Source of the DNA: Sphingomonas sp. G-3-2-10 | GTDB taxonomy: Bacteria > Pseudomonadota > Alphaproteobacteria > Sphingomonadales > Sphingomonadaceae | Direction: 5' to 3' | Length of the DNA stretch: 64,000 nt | Assembly (NCBI RefSeq): GCF_012927115.1 | Contig: NZ_JABBFY010000001.1 | Location: forward strand, 1,364,001 to 1,428,000 | In this document: in pieces, positions 34,324 to 41,613 of the stretch | Numbering within the stretch: position 1 is the first letter of the stretch | Layout of the letters: every line of letters starts with the position of its first letter | The notes under the pieces: generated by a model | Seen by the model: the letters and a program-made list of their open reading frames with translations, nothing else | Told to the model about the DNA's origin: nothing | Database searches by the model: none | Program-made: the position numbers and the translations under genes

Positions 34324-37017
34324 TCAACCCCTGGCGCGGATCGCGCCCCAGCATGTGCGAACCTCCTGCCGGACGCGGTCGAGCTCCGCAACCACATCTT
34401 CCCAGCTTCCAACGCCGACCGCGCGTGCGACGAGAGGGCGGGTAGCGGGCGAAGGCGGCTCGCTGTCCGGCGCGACGAGGCGCAGCGTGACGAGCAGACG
34501 GGTGAGGAAATCATGCGCGGTAAGCATGCCCGGCGAGAGATGGCCTTCGCGGACCAGCGCATCGATCGCATCGGGGAGATGCGGGTTGAACGCGGTGCGG
34601 TATTTGAGCTGGAGCGTGTGGACCGCGAATTCGAGATCGACGAGCCCACCATCGAGCAGTTTGGCGTCGAGCGGCCCCTTGGGCGGTTTGTGCGCGGCCA
34701 TTTCCTCACGCATCTTGCCTGCCTCGGCGACGATATCGCGATCGGGGCGCTTGCCGCCGAGCACTTCGGCGATGACCGCAGAGACCGCCGCGCGGCCCTC
34801 GGGCGAACCGAATACCGGGCGGGCACGGGTGAGCGCCATATGCTCCCAGGTCCAAGCGTCCTCCTGCTGATAGCGGCGAAAGCCGTCGAGCGAGACCGAT
34901 AGCGGGCCTTGCGCGCCGGAGGGGCGCAAGCGGGTATCGACTTCGTAGAGCGGGCCGGCAGCGGTAGGCACCGACAGCGCGCCGGTGATACGCTGGCTGA
35001 GTCGATTGTAGTAAGTGACTGCGCCCAAAGGCTTTGCACCATCGCTCTCGGCCATGTGATCGCCGGTGAAGAGCAGGATCAGGTCGAGATCGGAGGCGTG
35101 GGTGAGCGCCTGCCCGCCCAGACGCCCGAGAGCGAGGATCACCAGTTCGCTGCCAGGCACGCGGCCATGCGCCGCTTCGAACTCGTCGATCGTGGCACTG
35201 GCCAGCGTCTCGATCGCGGCATCGGCGACACGGGCATAGCCGGCGGAGACGGTCAGCGGATCGCTGGCGCCGGCCACGATCTGCGTGCCCAGTGCGAACC
35301 GCTTTTCGTTGACGAGGCGGCGGACGTGATCGAGTTGCCACTGATAGTCCCCGCCCCGCTCGCGCCGGCGCATCTCGGCGACGAGATCGGGGACGTCGGC
35401 GACGGGCTTGAGCGCGGTGGCGTCGATCAGGCCGTCGAGCAGTTCGGCGCGGCGGCCCAGCGCATCGGCAAGCGTCGGAGCGTGGCACAGGATCGTGCCC
35501 ATCAGCCGGGCGAGTGCGGGCTGCGCTTCGAGCAAGCGAAAGAAGTTGATCGCGCTGGGTAATTTGGCGAGCATCGCGTCGAACCGGGCGATGGCATGGG
35601 CGGGATCGGGCGCCTCCCCCATTGCCTGGACGAGGCCGGGGAGCAGCGACTCCAGCGCCTCGCGTGCGGCAGGGGTGCGCAGCGCGGGATAACCTCCACC
35701 CCGCCACGTCTCGATCAGGCGCAGCGCATTGGCAGGATCCGGAAACCCGGCTTCGGCGAGGCGCTGTTCTAGCGAATCCATATCGCCCGAAAGCCGTGCG
35801 GAGCCATCGCCGGCAAGATTGTCATAGACACGGCCGACACGCTCGACGTGCGGCCGGATCGAAGCGATCAGCGTTTCGGTATCCACGCCGTGGAGCGCCG
35901 CGACATTCTCCAGCGCGGCGGGATCGGCAGGCAGCGAATGGGTCTGGCGATCGTCGACCATCTGCAGGCGGTGCTCGATCGTGCGCAGATGGGTATAGGC
36001 AGCGGCGAGGGCTTCGGCGTCGCCGGGATCGATCCACCCTGCCCCGGCCAGCGCCGCCAGCGCTGTGCGGGTATCGGGGACTCGCAGCGCGGGATCGCGG
36101 CCGCCGTGGATGAGCTGGTGGATCTGGGCGTAGAATTCGACTTCGCGGATGCCGCCGCGGCCGCGCTTCAGATCATAGCCGGGGCCGAACGCTTGGCCCT
36201 GCGCATGGTGATCGCGGATGCGGCGGCTGATGTCGTGGATCTCGCCGATCGCGCCGAAATCGAGCGCGCGGCGCCAGACGAAGGGGCGGATCGCTTCGAG
36301 GAAATAGTCACCCAGCGCCGGATCGCCTCCACAGGCCCGCGAACGGATGAAGGCAGCGCGCTCCCACGGCAGCGCCTGCGATTCATAATAGGAGATGGCG
36401 GCCTCGACCGGCAGCACGATCGGGGTGGCTTCGGGCGATGGCCGCAGCCTGAGATCGACGCGCAGGACATAGCCGTCGGCATCGCGCGACTGGAGCAGTT
36501 CCACCACGCGGCGACCGATCCGGACCGCGGCTTCTACAGGCTCCTCGCGCGGCTTGCGCGGCAGGGTCTCGGGATCGAAGATCAGGATCGGATCGATGTC
36601 CGACGAATAGTTCAGCTCGCGGCTCCCCAGCTTGCCGAGGCCGATCGCGGCGAAACCGAGAAGCTCCGCATCAGGCGACCGCTCGCGGATCGCGGCGCGG
36701 ATCGCGCGATCGACTGCTTCGTCGGCGAAATCGCTGAGAGTCCGGGTAACGCGCGTGAGATCGTAACGGCCCGACAGGTCGCCGACCGCGAGCAGCAGGG
36801 CGAGCCGGCGCCGCTCCAGGCGCAGGCGGCGGCCCTCCGGCAGGTCGTCCGAAACCCGCGCTGCGGCACGTGGATCGGCAAGCGCCGCTTCAAGGTCCCC
36901 GGCAAGTTCGGATTCGCGATCGAGCAGGTTGGTCAAAAATGGCGAATGCGCGCGAATCCGCGCAACAATCTCGCCAGATGACACCGATTTCGCTCCGTCC
37001 ATTCTAATCAGCGTCAC
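34324..37017 (-). CDS. glnE: Bifunctional glutamine synthetase adenylyltransferase/deadenylylase
   Basis: An 897-aa enzyme that adenylylates and deadenylylates glutamine synthetase in response to PII. The N-terminal nucleotidyltransferase half (GLGKLGSRELNYSSDIDPILIF, about residue 126) is the adenylyl-removing domain. The C-terminal half (ALGRLGGQALTHASDLDLILLF, about residue 640) is the adenylylating domain. Each is followed by a helical GlnD-like region. Length is slightly below the E. coli enzyme (946). The GTG at 37015-37017 or the ATG at 37000-37002 may be the start. It leads a unit with bcp and the DUF455 gene. Confidence 0.94.
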   Translation of the reverse strand: MTLIRMDGAKSVSSGEIVARIRAHSPFLTNLLDRESELAGDLEAALADPRAAARVSDDLPEGRRLRLERRRLALLLAVGDLSGRYDLTRVTRTLSDFADEAVDRAIRAAIRERSPDAELLGFAAIGLGKLGSRELNYSSDIDPILIFDPETLPRKPREEPVEAAVRIGRRVVELLQSRDADGYVLRVDLRLRPSPEATPIVLPVEAAISYYESQALPWERAAFIRSRACGGDPALGDYFLEAIRPFVWRRALDFGAIGEIHDISRRIRDHHAQGQAFGPGYDLKRGRGGIREVEFYAQIHQLIHGGRDPALRVPDTRTALAALAGAGWIDPGDAEALAAAYTHLRTIEHRLQMVDDRQTHSLPADPAALENVAALHGVDTETLIASIRPHVERVGRVYDNLAGDGSARLSGDMDSLEQRLAEAGFPDPANALRLIETWRGGGYPALRTPAAREALESLLPGLVQAMGEAPDPAHAIARFDAMLAKLPSAINFFRLLEAQPALARLMGTILCHAPTLADALGRRAELLDGLIDATALKPVADVPDLVAEMRRRERGGDYQWQLDHVRRLVNEKRFALGTQIVAGASDPLTVSAGYARVADAAIETLASATIDEFEAAHGRVPGSELVILALGRLGGQALTHASDLDLILLFTGDHMAESDGAKPLGAVTYYNRLSQRITGALSVPTAAGPLYEVDTRLRPSGAQGPLSVSLDGFRRYQQEDAWTWEHMALTRARPVFGSPEGRAAVSAVIAEVLGGKRPDRDIVAEAGKMREEMAAHKPPKGPLDAKLLDGGLVDLEFAVHTLQLKYRTAFNPHLPDAIDALVREGHLSPGMLTAHDFLTRLLVTLRLVAPDSEPPSPATRPLVARAVGVGSWEDVVAELDRVRQEVRTCWGAIRARG

Positions 37018-37074
37018 CCTCGGAAAATTGCTCTATGTCAAGAAACAAATCGGGAATTCGACCGTTTTACCTGC

Positions 37075-37257
37075 ATGAAACGCCCGTCTCTCGATACCTC
37101 TGATGAAGCCCCCGGCTACCGGGTGCAAGCGCCGCGCGCGGGAGATGCGATCGGCAACGCGCTGCGTGGCGCGTACGAACAGGACCTCGGGCTTCCGGAA
37201 GACATGGCGAAGATGCTGCGGCAGCTGAACGGCGCGACGACCCGGCACTATGGTTGA
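37075..37257 (+). CDS. nepR2: NepR-like anti-sigma factor (paralogue 2)
   Basis: A 60-aa protein whose second half, IGNALRGAYEQDLGLPEDMAKMLRQL, matches the two-helix NepR core that holds EcfG and is titrated by phosphorylated PhyR. Compare VGEALREAYDEAIGEAIPAEMLDLLKKL in the NepR at 39.4 kb. It is convergent with ecfG across a shared terminator. Sphingomonas melonis is known to carry two NepR proteins, which supports the reading. The symbol follows that usage and is tentative. Confidence 0.72.
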   Translation: MKRPSLDTSDEAPGYRVQAPRAGDAIGNALRGAYEQDLGLPEDMAKMLRQLNGATTRHYG

Positions 37258-37280
37258 CTCGGCGCACCGGCAAACCGGAT

Positions 37281-37323
37281 AAGAAAAAGGCCACCCCCGC
37301 ATCGCGAAGGTGGCCTTTTTCTT
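37281..37323. terminator. Bidirectional terminator between nepR2 and ecfG
   Basis: A 15-bp perfect stem (37281-37295 with 37309-37323) around 13 nt. AAGAAAAAGGCCACC pairs with its complement, so both strands end in a T-tract. It serves both convergent genes. Confidence 0.92.
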
Positions 37324-37344
37324 GTGCGGGAGTGGCCGTCAAAC

Positions 37345-38001
37345 TCAGCGTTCGCGGCTGAGATCGTCGACTTCGCCCATGATCGTGTCGAGCGCGCTCT
37401 TCCCGCCCGGGTTGGCCGGATGGGACTGGCGCGAAGGAAGCTGGCCTTCGGTCAGCAGTTGCTCGAGCGCGACGCGGCCGCGGGCAACGCGGCTCTTGAT
37501 CGTCCCGACGGCGACGCCGCAAATCTCGGCGGCTTCCTCATAGGCAAAGCCGCCCGCGCCGACGAGGATCAGCGCTTCGCGCTGGGGCTGCGGCAGATGC
37601 AGCAGCGCGCGCTGCATGTCGGTCAGTTCGATGTGCCGATCCTGACTGGCGGGCGCGGCGAGAATCCGGTCGGCGACCAGATCGTCCCACTCGCCCTTGA
37701 ACCGCGCGCGGCGCATCTGGCTGAGATAGAGGTTGCGCAGGATGATGAAGGTCCAGGCGCGCATATTGGTGCCGGCCTGGAAGCGTTTGCGCGCGGCCCA
37801 GGCCTTGAGCAGCGTTTCCTGCACCAGATCGTCGGCCGTGTCGCGATTGCCCGACAGCGAGCGGCCAAAGGCGCGCAGATGCGGGATGACGATCGCGAGT
37901 TGCTGCTTGAACTCGGGATCGGAAAGCGAAACGTGCTCGACGGGAGCCTCGTCCTGCGATGCCTCTCCGGCTGAATCATCCGTGTGTTCGGATTCAGTCA
38001 T
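37345..38001 (-). CDS. ecfG: General stress response sigma factor EcfG
   Basis: A 218-aa ECF sigma factor of the ECF15/EcfG group. Region 2 spans about residues 35-105 (GNRDTADDLVQETLLKAWAARKRFQAGTNMRAWTFIILRN) and region 4 about 140-195 (HLPQPQREALILVGAGGFAYEEAAEICGVAVGTIKSRVARGR). It directs RNA polymerase to GGAAC-N16/17-GTT promoters. The start at 37999-38001 (MTESEHTDD) excludes a low-complexity upstream extension. A small membrane protein gene lies 97 bp upstream and phyR further up, all leftward. Confidence 0.93.
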   Translation of the reverse strand: MTESEHTDDSAGEASQDEAPVEHVSLSDPEFKQQLAIVIPHLRAFGRSLSGNRDTADDLVQETLLKAWAARKRFQAGTNMRAWTFIILRNLYLSQMRRARFKGEWDDLVADRILAAPASQDRHIELTDMQRALLHLPQPQREALILVGAGGFAYEEAAEICGVAVGTIKSRVARGRVALEQLLTEGQLPSRQSHPANPGGKSALDTIMGEVDDLSRER

Positions 38002-38098
38002 TCGATCCCGTTCAATGATACGCGCCGAAAAGCGGCTTGGTGTTGAGATAGGACGCGCGGACGCGCTTGCCAATTGCATCATGCCCCTCCCCGATCGC

Positions 38099-38236
38099 TC
38101 AGGTGTAGAGAATGAATGCAAAGGCGATGACGACGAGGACCAGCCCGAAACCAAGCACATAGCGCGTCACATGCGGTGTCGCGCCTGCGCGGGCCTGATC
38201 GGTGTCCAGATGGATGGGTTCGTTGTTCTCAGCCAT
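38099..38236 (-). CDS. Small single-pass membrane protein in the stress locus
   Basis: A 45-aa frame: MAENNEPIHLDTDQARAG, then a hydrophobic helix (YVLGFGLVLVVIAFAFILYT) running to the C-terminus, so it is predicted as a tail-type single-pass protein. It lies between phyR and ecfG on the same strand. Function unknown. The clean soluble-then-membrane pattern and its place in a regulatory locus argue that it is real. Confidence 0.6.
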   Translation of the reverse strand: MAENNEPIHLDTDQARAGATPHVTRYVLGFGLVLVVIAFAFILYT

Positions 38237-38246
38237 ACAGCATCAA

Positions 38247-38303
38247 CCCACGAAAACCGTTTTGGGTCCGTATCATATGGAACCCAAGACGATTTTTCGT
38301 GGG
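38247..38303 (-). terminator. Long imperfect hairpin after phyR
   Basis: CCCACGAAAA at 38247-38256 pairs with TTTTCGTGGG at 38294-38303. Inside it TTGGGTCC pairs with GGAACCCAA. The result is one long interrupted stem with a 9-nt loop, 11 bp past the phyR stop. It would end phyR transcription or partly insulate the downstream small gene and ecfG. Confidence 0.65.
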
Positions 38304-38313
38304 CCTGATGCGA

Positions 38314-39117
38314 TCAGCCGTTGGCGGGCACCGTCGCCTGATCGAAGAACAGCGCCTGCGCGATGGTGGTCTTCACCGTTTCGCGCTGGAAGGGCTTGGT
38401 GATCAGGAAGGTCGGCTCCGGACGTTCGCCGGTCAGCAGCCGCTCGGGGAACGCGGTGATGAAGATCACCGGCACGCTGAATTCGGCGAGGATGTCCTTC
38501 ACCGCATCGATGCCCGAGCTGTCGTCGGCCAGCTGAATGTCGGCAAGGACCAGGCCGGGCCGCTCTTCCATCGCCAGCGCGACGGCTTCGTCGCGGGTGA
38601 CGGCGACGCCGGTCACTTCATGGCCCATGTCGCGAACGATGGTTTCGAGGTCCATCGCGATCAGCGGCTCGTCCTCGATCACCAGCACGCGGGTGCGGGT
38701 CTGCGATTCGATCTCGGAGATGGCATCGGAGACGAGACCGGAGACGTCGCTGGCGTCCTTGCCGATCAGGAAGCCGGTATCCTCGATGCTGAACCCTTCC
38801 ATAGCGGTGAGCAACAGCGCCTGACGCGACAGCGGCGCGAGGCGGGCGAGGCGCTTGCGTGCGATCGCTTCCGGCTCGCTGGGTTCCTCACCGCCGGCAT
38901 CGGCTTCTTCGAGATGGGTCGTCTGCCAGATCGCCTGGAAGGTGCGATACAGGCCGAGACGCGGTTCGATATCGCGCGGAAATTCGTCGGGGGCCGCGAC
39001 GATCGCTTCAAGCGACGCGCGAACATAACGATCGCCTTCCCCTTGGCTTCCGGTGAGCGCGCGCGCGTAACGGCGAAGGAAAGGAAGGTGCGGTGCGAGC
39101 TGCTGACCAAGCGACAT
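38314..39117 (-). CDS. phyR: Anti-anti-sigma response regulator PhyR
   Basis: A 267-aa protein with an N-terminal sigma-like domain (about residues 1-125, LPFLRRYARALTGSQGEGDRYV, then LSRQALLLTAMEGFSIEDTGFLIG) and a C-terminal receiver (VLVIEDEPLIAMDLE; phospho-Asp in LVLADIQLADDSSG; Lys in FLITKPF). When phosphorylated it sequesters NepR and frees EcfG. The start at 39115-39117 has GAGGGAG upstream. It is divergent from nepR. Confidence 0.95.
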   Translation of the reverse strand: MSLGQQLAPHLPFLRRYARALTGSQGEGDRYVRASLEAIVAAPDEFPRDIEPRLGLYRTFQAIWQTTHLEEADAGGEEPSEPEAIARKRLARLAPLSRQALLLTAMEGFSIEDTGFLIGKDASDVSGLVSDAISEIESQTRTRVLVIEDEPLIAMDLETIVRDMGHEVTGVAVTRDEAVALAMEERPGLVLADIQLADDSSGIDAVKDILAEFSVPVIFITAFPERLLTGERPEPTFLITKPFQRETVKTTIAQALFFDQATVPANG

Positions 39118-39228
39118 AAGCGATTGTTTCTCCCTCGGAACGTTCCGGCTTTTGGTGCCGGCGCTCCGCGTTTGCAAATGTTTCCGTGCGGTCCGTAGGA
39201 GCCCCTCCCCGGTTTTCGCATCGCATGT

Positions 39229-39253
39229 GGAACAAACGACGCGCTCTTTAGTT
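39229..39253 (+). promoter_or_regulatory. EcfG-type promoter upstream of nepR
   Basis: GGAAC (39229-39233), 16 bp, then AGTT (39250-39253) continuing as TTC. It matches the EcfG consensus GGAAC-N16/17-GTT and faces nepR-phyP, giving autoregulation. The leader before nepR would be over 110 nt. Confidence 0.72.
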
Positions 39254-39287
39254 TCATCGATTGTGTCACCTCAATGTGGCAATCGCA

Positions 39288-39311
39288 CCGCCGGGCACTT
39301 GCTTCCGGCGG
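39288..39311 (+). other. Hairpin in the nepR leader
   Basis: CCGCCGG (39288-39294) pairs with CCGGCGG (39305-39311) and is followed by TTCATTATATTTT, which looks like a partial terminator or attenuator between the EcfG promoter and nepR. Confidence 0.4.
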
Positions 39312-39371
39312 CGTTCATTATATTTTCCGGGCGCGCTTGCGGTCGGGAGTGGCCGACAATAGTCCGGGGGA

Positions 39372-39545
39372 ATGGTGCGTTCCGCAAATGATCCGATGAA
39401 AAAAACTCCAGGCGGCAAAGGCGGGAACGGAGGCGAGCGCACCGGCGGCAAGGCGGTGGGCGAGGCTCTACGTGAAGCCTATGACGAGGCGATCGGCGAA
39501 GCGATTCCGGCAGAAATGCTCGATCTGCTGAAGAAGCTCGACTAA
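39372..39545 (+). CDS. nepR: Anti-sigma factor NepR
   Basis: A 57-aa protein (49 aa if the in-frame ATG at 39396 is used). The glycine/lysine-rich N-terminus leads into VGEALREAYDEAIGEAIPAEMLDLLKKLD, the canonical NepR core. It binds EcfG until PhyR~P takes it away. Neither start has a well-spaced ribosome site; GGGGG directly precedes the first. It lies 9 bp upstream of the phyP-like kinase and divergent from phyR, the standard layout of the locus. Confidence 0.88.
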   Translation: MVRSANDPMKKTPGGKGGNGGERTGGKAVGEALREAYDEAIGEAIPAEMLDLLKKLD

Positions 39546-39554
39546 CTCGTTGCA

Positions 39555-41129
39555 ATGGAAAAGGTAGATCAGACGCCGCTCGGCACCCGGCCAGCGGCGG
39601 CATTTGCGCGTGTCCCGACCGGAGCCAAGGTTTTCCTGATTCTCGTCGGGGCGCTGCTGCCGCTTGCGCTGATCGCGCTGTTCACCACCCTGCAAACTAC
39701 CCGAAGCGCGGACGAGGAAGCCCGCGCGCGCCTGAACGCCGTCGTCCAGGAAAGTTCGGGCGTGCTGGCGAACGTGCTGGCCAATCATGTCGCCGAACTG
39801 CGCGAAGGCCTGACCGCGCTGGAACGAGACCGGGGCGACGCCCCGAGTTGCACACGCCTCGCCGGCGCCTTCGCATCGCTTTCGGACGGCGGAACCCGGT
39901 TCGCGATCACCGATCCCCGCGGCGCGGTGCTGTGCGGTCAGCGGCTCGCTATCGCCGGAGTAACGGTACTTCGGCCGGGCGAAGTCGACGCTGCACTGGT
40001 CGAAAAGGGGCTGGCGCTTCGCATCGGCGGACAATCGGGTGCGATCGCGACCGCCTATTATCCGGCCACCGCGCTGGCCGCACTGGGCCGGCCAAGCGGC
40101 TTCGTGCCCGAATATGGATCGGCGCTGATCAAGTCCGGCGGCGGAGATCTGACCCTTCGCGCGTTGACCGAAGGCCCCCTCTCCCGGCGCGAGACGATGC
40201 GCGCCGAACTGGGCGTCGACGATTTGATCCTGCAAATGTCGATGCCCGGCGCACCGATCACCTCGCCGCTGATCATCACCACCATGATCATGGTGCTGAT
40301 GTGGATCGCCGCGGCGGCGATCGGCTGGTTCGTGGTGGACCGGCTGCTGATCCGCCCGCTGCGCCGCCTGCGCCGCATCGTGCGCGCCTACCAGCCGGGC
40401 GAAGTGATCGACCCGGCCTTTTACGGCCATCTACCCGCTGCCGAGATTCGCGAACTGGGCGACACGTTCCGCGACATCAGCCGCACGGTGCAGCTCCACG
40501 AGGCCGATCTGGCGGAAGGACTGGTGCGCCAGACGCGGCTGACTCGCGAAGTGCATCACCGCGTGAAGAACAACCTCCAGGTCATTTCCAGCCTGATCAA
40601 TTTCCATGCGCGCGGCGCCAAGGGACCGGAAGCGAGCGAAGCCTATGCCTCGATCCAGCGCAGGGTCGATGCGCTCGCGGTGGTGCACCGCCACCATTAT
40701 GCCGAGATGGAGGAAAATCGCGGGATCGAGCTGCGCCCCGTGATCGGCGAACTGGCGTCGAACATCCGGGCGACGGCCCCGCCCCATGCGGCGGGCATCA
40801 GCATCATGCTGGAAGTCGAGCCGCTGCTGGTGACGCAGGACACCGCCGTAGCGGTCGCATTCCTGATCACCGAGATCGTCGAGCTGGCGATCAATTGCAG
40901 CGCGTCGGCGCAGATCCGCATTTCCGCCAAGGCGGTGTCCGAGGGCGATCGCGCCCTGCTGCGCGTCAGTTCGCCCGCGCTGATCGACAGCGCGGAGCTT
41001 CAGGCGTTCCTCGAAAATCGCTATTCGCGGGTGATGACGGGACTGGCGCGGCAGCTGCGTACCCAACTGCACCACGATCCGATGACCGGCGCCTATGAGG
41101 CTAGCATCGCGATCACCGGACGGCCCTGA
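39555..41129 (+). CDS. phyP: PhyP-like HisKA_2 sensor protein
   Basis: A 524-aa membrane protein. Transmembrane helix 1 is at about residues 24-46, then a periplasmic domain (about 47-233), transmembrane helix 2 at about 234-258, a HAMP-like linker, and a HisKA_2 domain with EVHHRVKNNLQVISSLINF (His near residue 334). The following ATPase region is degenerate: ITEIVELAINCSASAQIRIS replaces the usual N-box, and no G-box glycines follow. In Sphingomonas melonis the corresponding gene product, PhyP, acts as a phosphatase of PhyR. The degenerate ATP site fits that role. Confidence 0.86.
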   Translation: MEKVDQTPLGTRPAAAFARVPTGAKVFLILVGALLPLALIALFTTLQTTRSADEEARARLNAVVQESSGVLANVLANHVAELREGLTALERDRGDAPSCTRLAGAFASLSDGGTRFAITDPRGAVLCGQRLAIAGVTVLRPGEVDAALVEKGLALRIGGQSGAIATAYYPATALAALGRPSGFVPEYGSALIKSGGGDLTLRALTEGPLSRRETMRAELGVDDLILQMSMPGAPITSPLIITTMIMVLMWIAAAAIGWFVVDRLLIRPLRRLRRIVRAYQPGEVIDPAFYGHLPAAEIRELGDTFRDISRTVQLHEADLAEGLVRQTRLTREVHHRVKNNLQVISSLINFHARGAKGPEASEAYASIQRRVDALAVVHRHHYAEMEENRGIELRPVIGELASNIRATAPPHAAGISIMLEVEPLLVTQDTAVAVAFLITEIVELAINCSASAQIRISAKAVSEGDRALLRVSSPALIDSAELQAFLENRYSRVMTGLARQLRTQLHHDPMTGAYEASIAITGRP

Positions 41130-41163
41130 TCCCCGGCCTGAAATCGCGCGGAAACGCTTCAGA

Positions 41164-41182
41164 AAATTTTTTGAAAAAATTT
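41164..41182. promoter_or_regulatory. Pure A/T palindrome (possible UP element)
   Basis: AAATTTTTTGAAAAAATTT is a perfect 9-1-9 palindrome of A and T in a GC-rich genome. It ends 10 bp before the GGAAC box of the next promoter, where the alpha-subunit of RNA polymerase would contact DNA. It may also bind a nucleoid protein, or end phyP transcription. Confidence 0.5.
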
Positions 41183-41192
41183 GCGAAGTCAG

Positions 41193-41217
41193 GGAACCCC
41201 GGTAGGCCTTGAGAGTT
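41193..41217 (+). promoter_or_regulatory. EcfG-type promoter of the candidate sRNA
   Basis: GGAAC (41193-41197), 16 bp, AGTT (41214-41217) followed by TTG. It has the same boxes and spacing as the nepR promoter. Transcription would start near 41224. Confidence 0.7.
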
Positions 41218-41223
41218 TTGTAC

Positions 41224-41326
41224 TTCGGATAGTGACCTTTTGCCCCCCCGCTCTCGCTATCCAAGACATGGGCCCGGAAGCGTCAACCCTCCCCCCCCCG
41301 GTGACGCTTCCGGGCCTAAACCTTTT
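41224..41326 (+). ncRNA. Candidate GsrN-like C-rich small RNA
   Basis: Downstream of an EcfG-type promoter there is no open frame for about 200 bp. Positions 41242-41250 carry a first C-tract (GCCCCCCCG). Then a 15-bp perfect stem (41271-41285 with 41302-41316) encloses a 16-nt loop that contains nine consecutive C. A TAAACCTTTT tail follows. Exposed C-rich loops act as anti-Shine-Dalgarno seeds in alphaproteobacterial sRNAs. Caulobacter GsrN is such an RNA, driven by the same sigma class. The ends are inferred. The stem could alternatively be only a terminator or leader of the entericidin-like gene. Confidence 0.6.
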
Positions 41327-41425
41327 CCAGACCAGCGAAATTCGAACTTCCGCACGGATGCGGAACGATTCCGCTCGCCCGGCTTTGTCCATCCGACAGC
41401 CCAAAGGCATCAGTGGAGAACGTAA

Positions 41426-41560
41426 ATGCGCAAGATCCTCACCCTCGCCGCGCTTGGCTGCGCGCTCGCGATTTCGGCCTGCAATACGATCGAAGGCGTC
41501 GGCCGCGACGTTTCCTCAGCAGGCGACACGGTCGCGAAGACGGCGGAAGACGCCAAATAA
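41426..41560 (+). CDS. ecnB: Entericidin-like small lipoprotein
   Basis: A 44-aa lipoprotein: MRKILTLAALGCALAISAC with lipobox ISAC, then NTIEGVGRDVSSAGDTVAKTAEDAK, the short amphipathic entericidin sequence. The GGAG ribosome site is six bases upstream. It would be an inner- or outer-membrane lipoprotein of unknown role; the toxin function suggested for E. coli EcnB is not established here. The EcfG-type promoter at 41.2 kb may reach it. Confidence 0.85.
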   Translation: MRKILTLAALGCALAISACNTIEGVGRDVSSAGDTVAKTAEDAK

Positions 41561-41579
41561 GTTCGCAATGGCGAGAGCG

Positions 41580-41609
41580 AAACCCCTCCCGGCTTCGGGA
41601 GGGGTTTTT
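41580..41609. terminator. Terminator between ecnB and tatC
   Basis: AAACCCCTCCCG (41580-41591) pairs perfectly with CGGGAGGGGTTT (41596-41607) around a GCTT loop, with a T5 run on the plus strand. It is placed between convergent genes. Confidence 0.9.
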
Positions 41610-41613
41610 CGTA

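Noticed and set aside
39136..39147. CGGAACGTTCCG palindrome upstream of phyR, considered as an EcfG promoter
   Set aside because: GGAAC is present on both strands, but no GTT/CGTT lies 16-17 bp downstream in either direction.
41360..41374. GCGGAA-CGA-TTCCGC hairpin before ecnB, considered as a second GGAAC promoter
   Set aside because: At 17 bp after GGAAC the sequence is TTTG, not GTT. It is probably a leader hairpin only.
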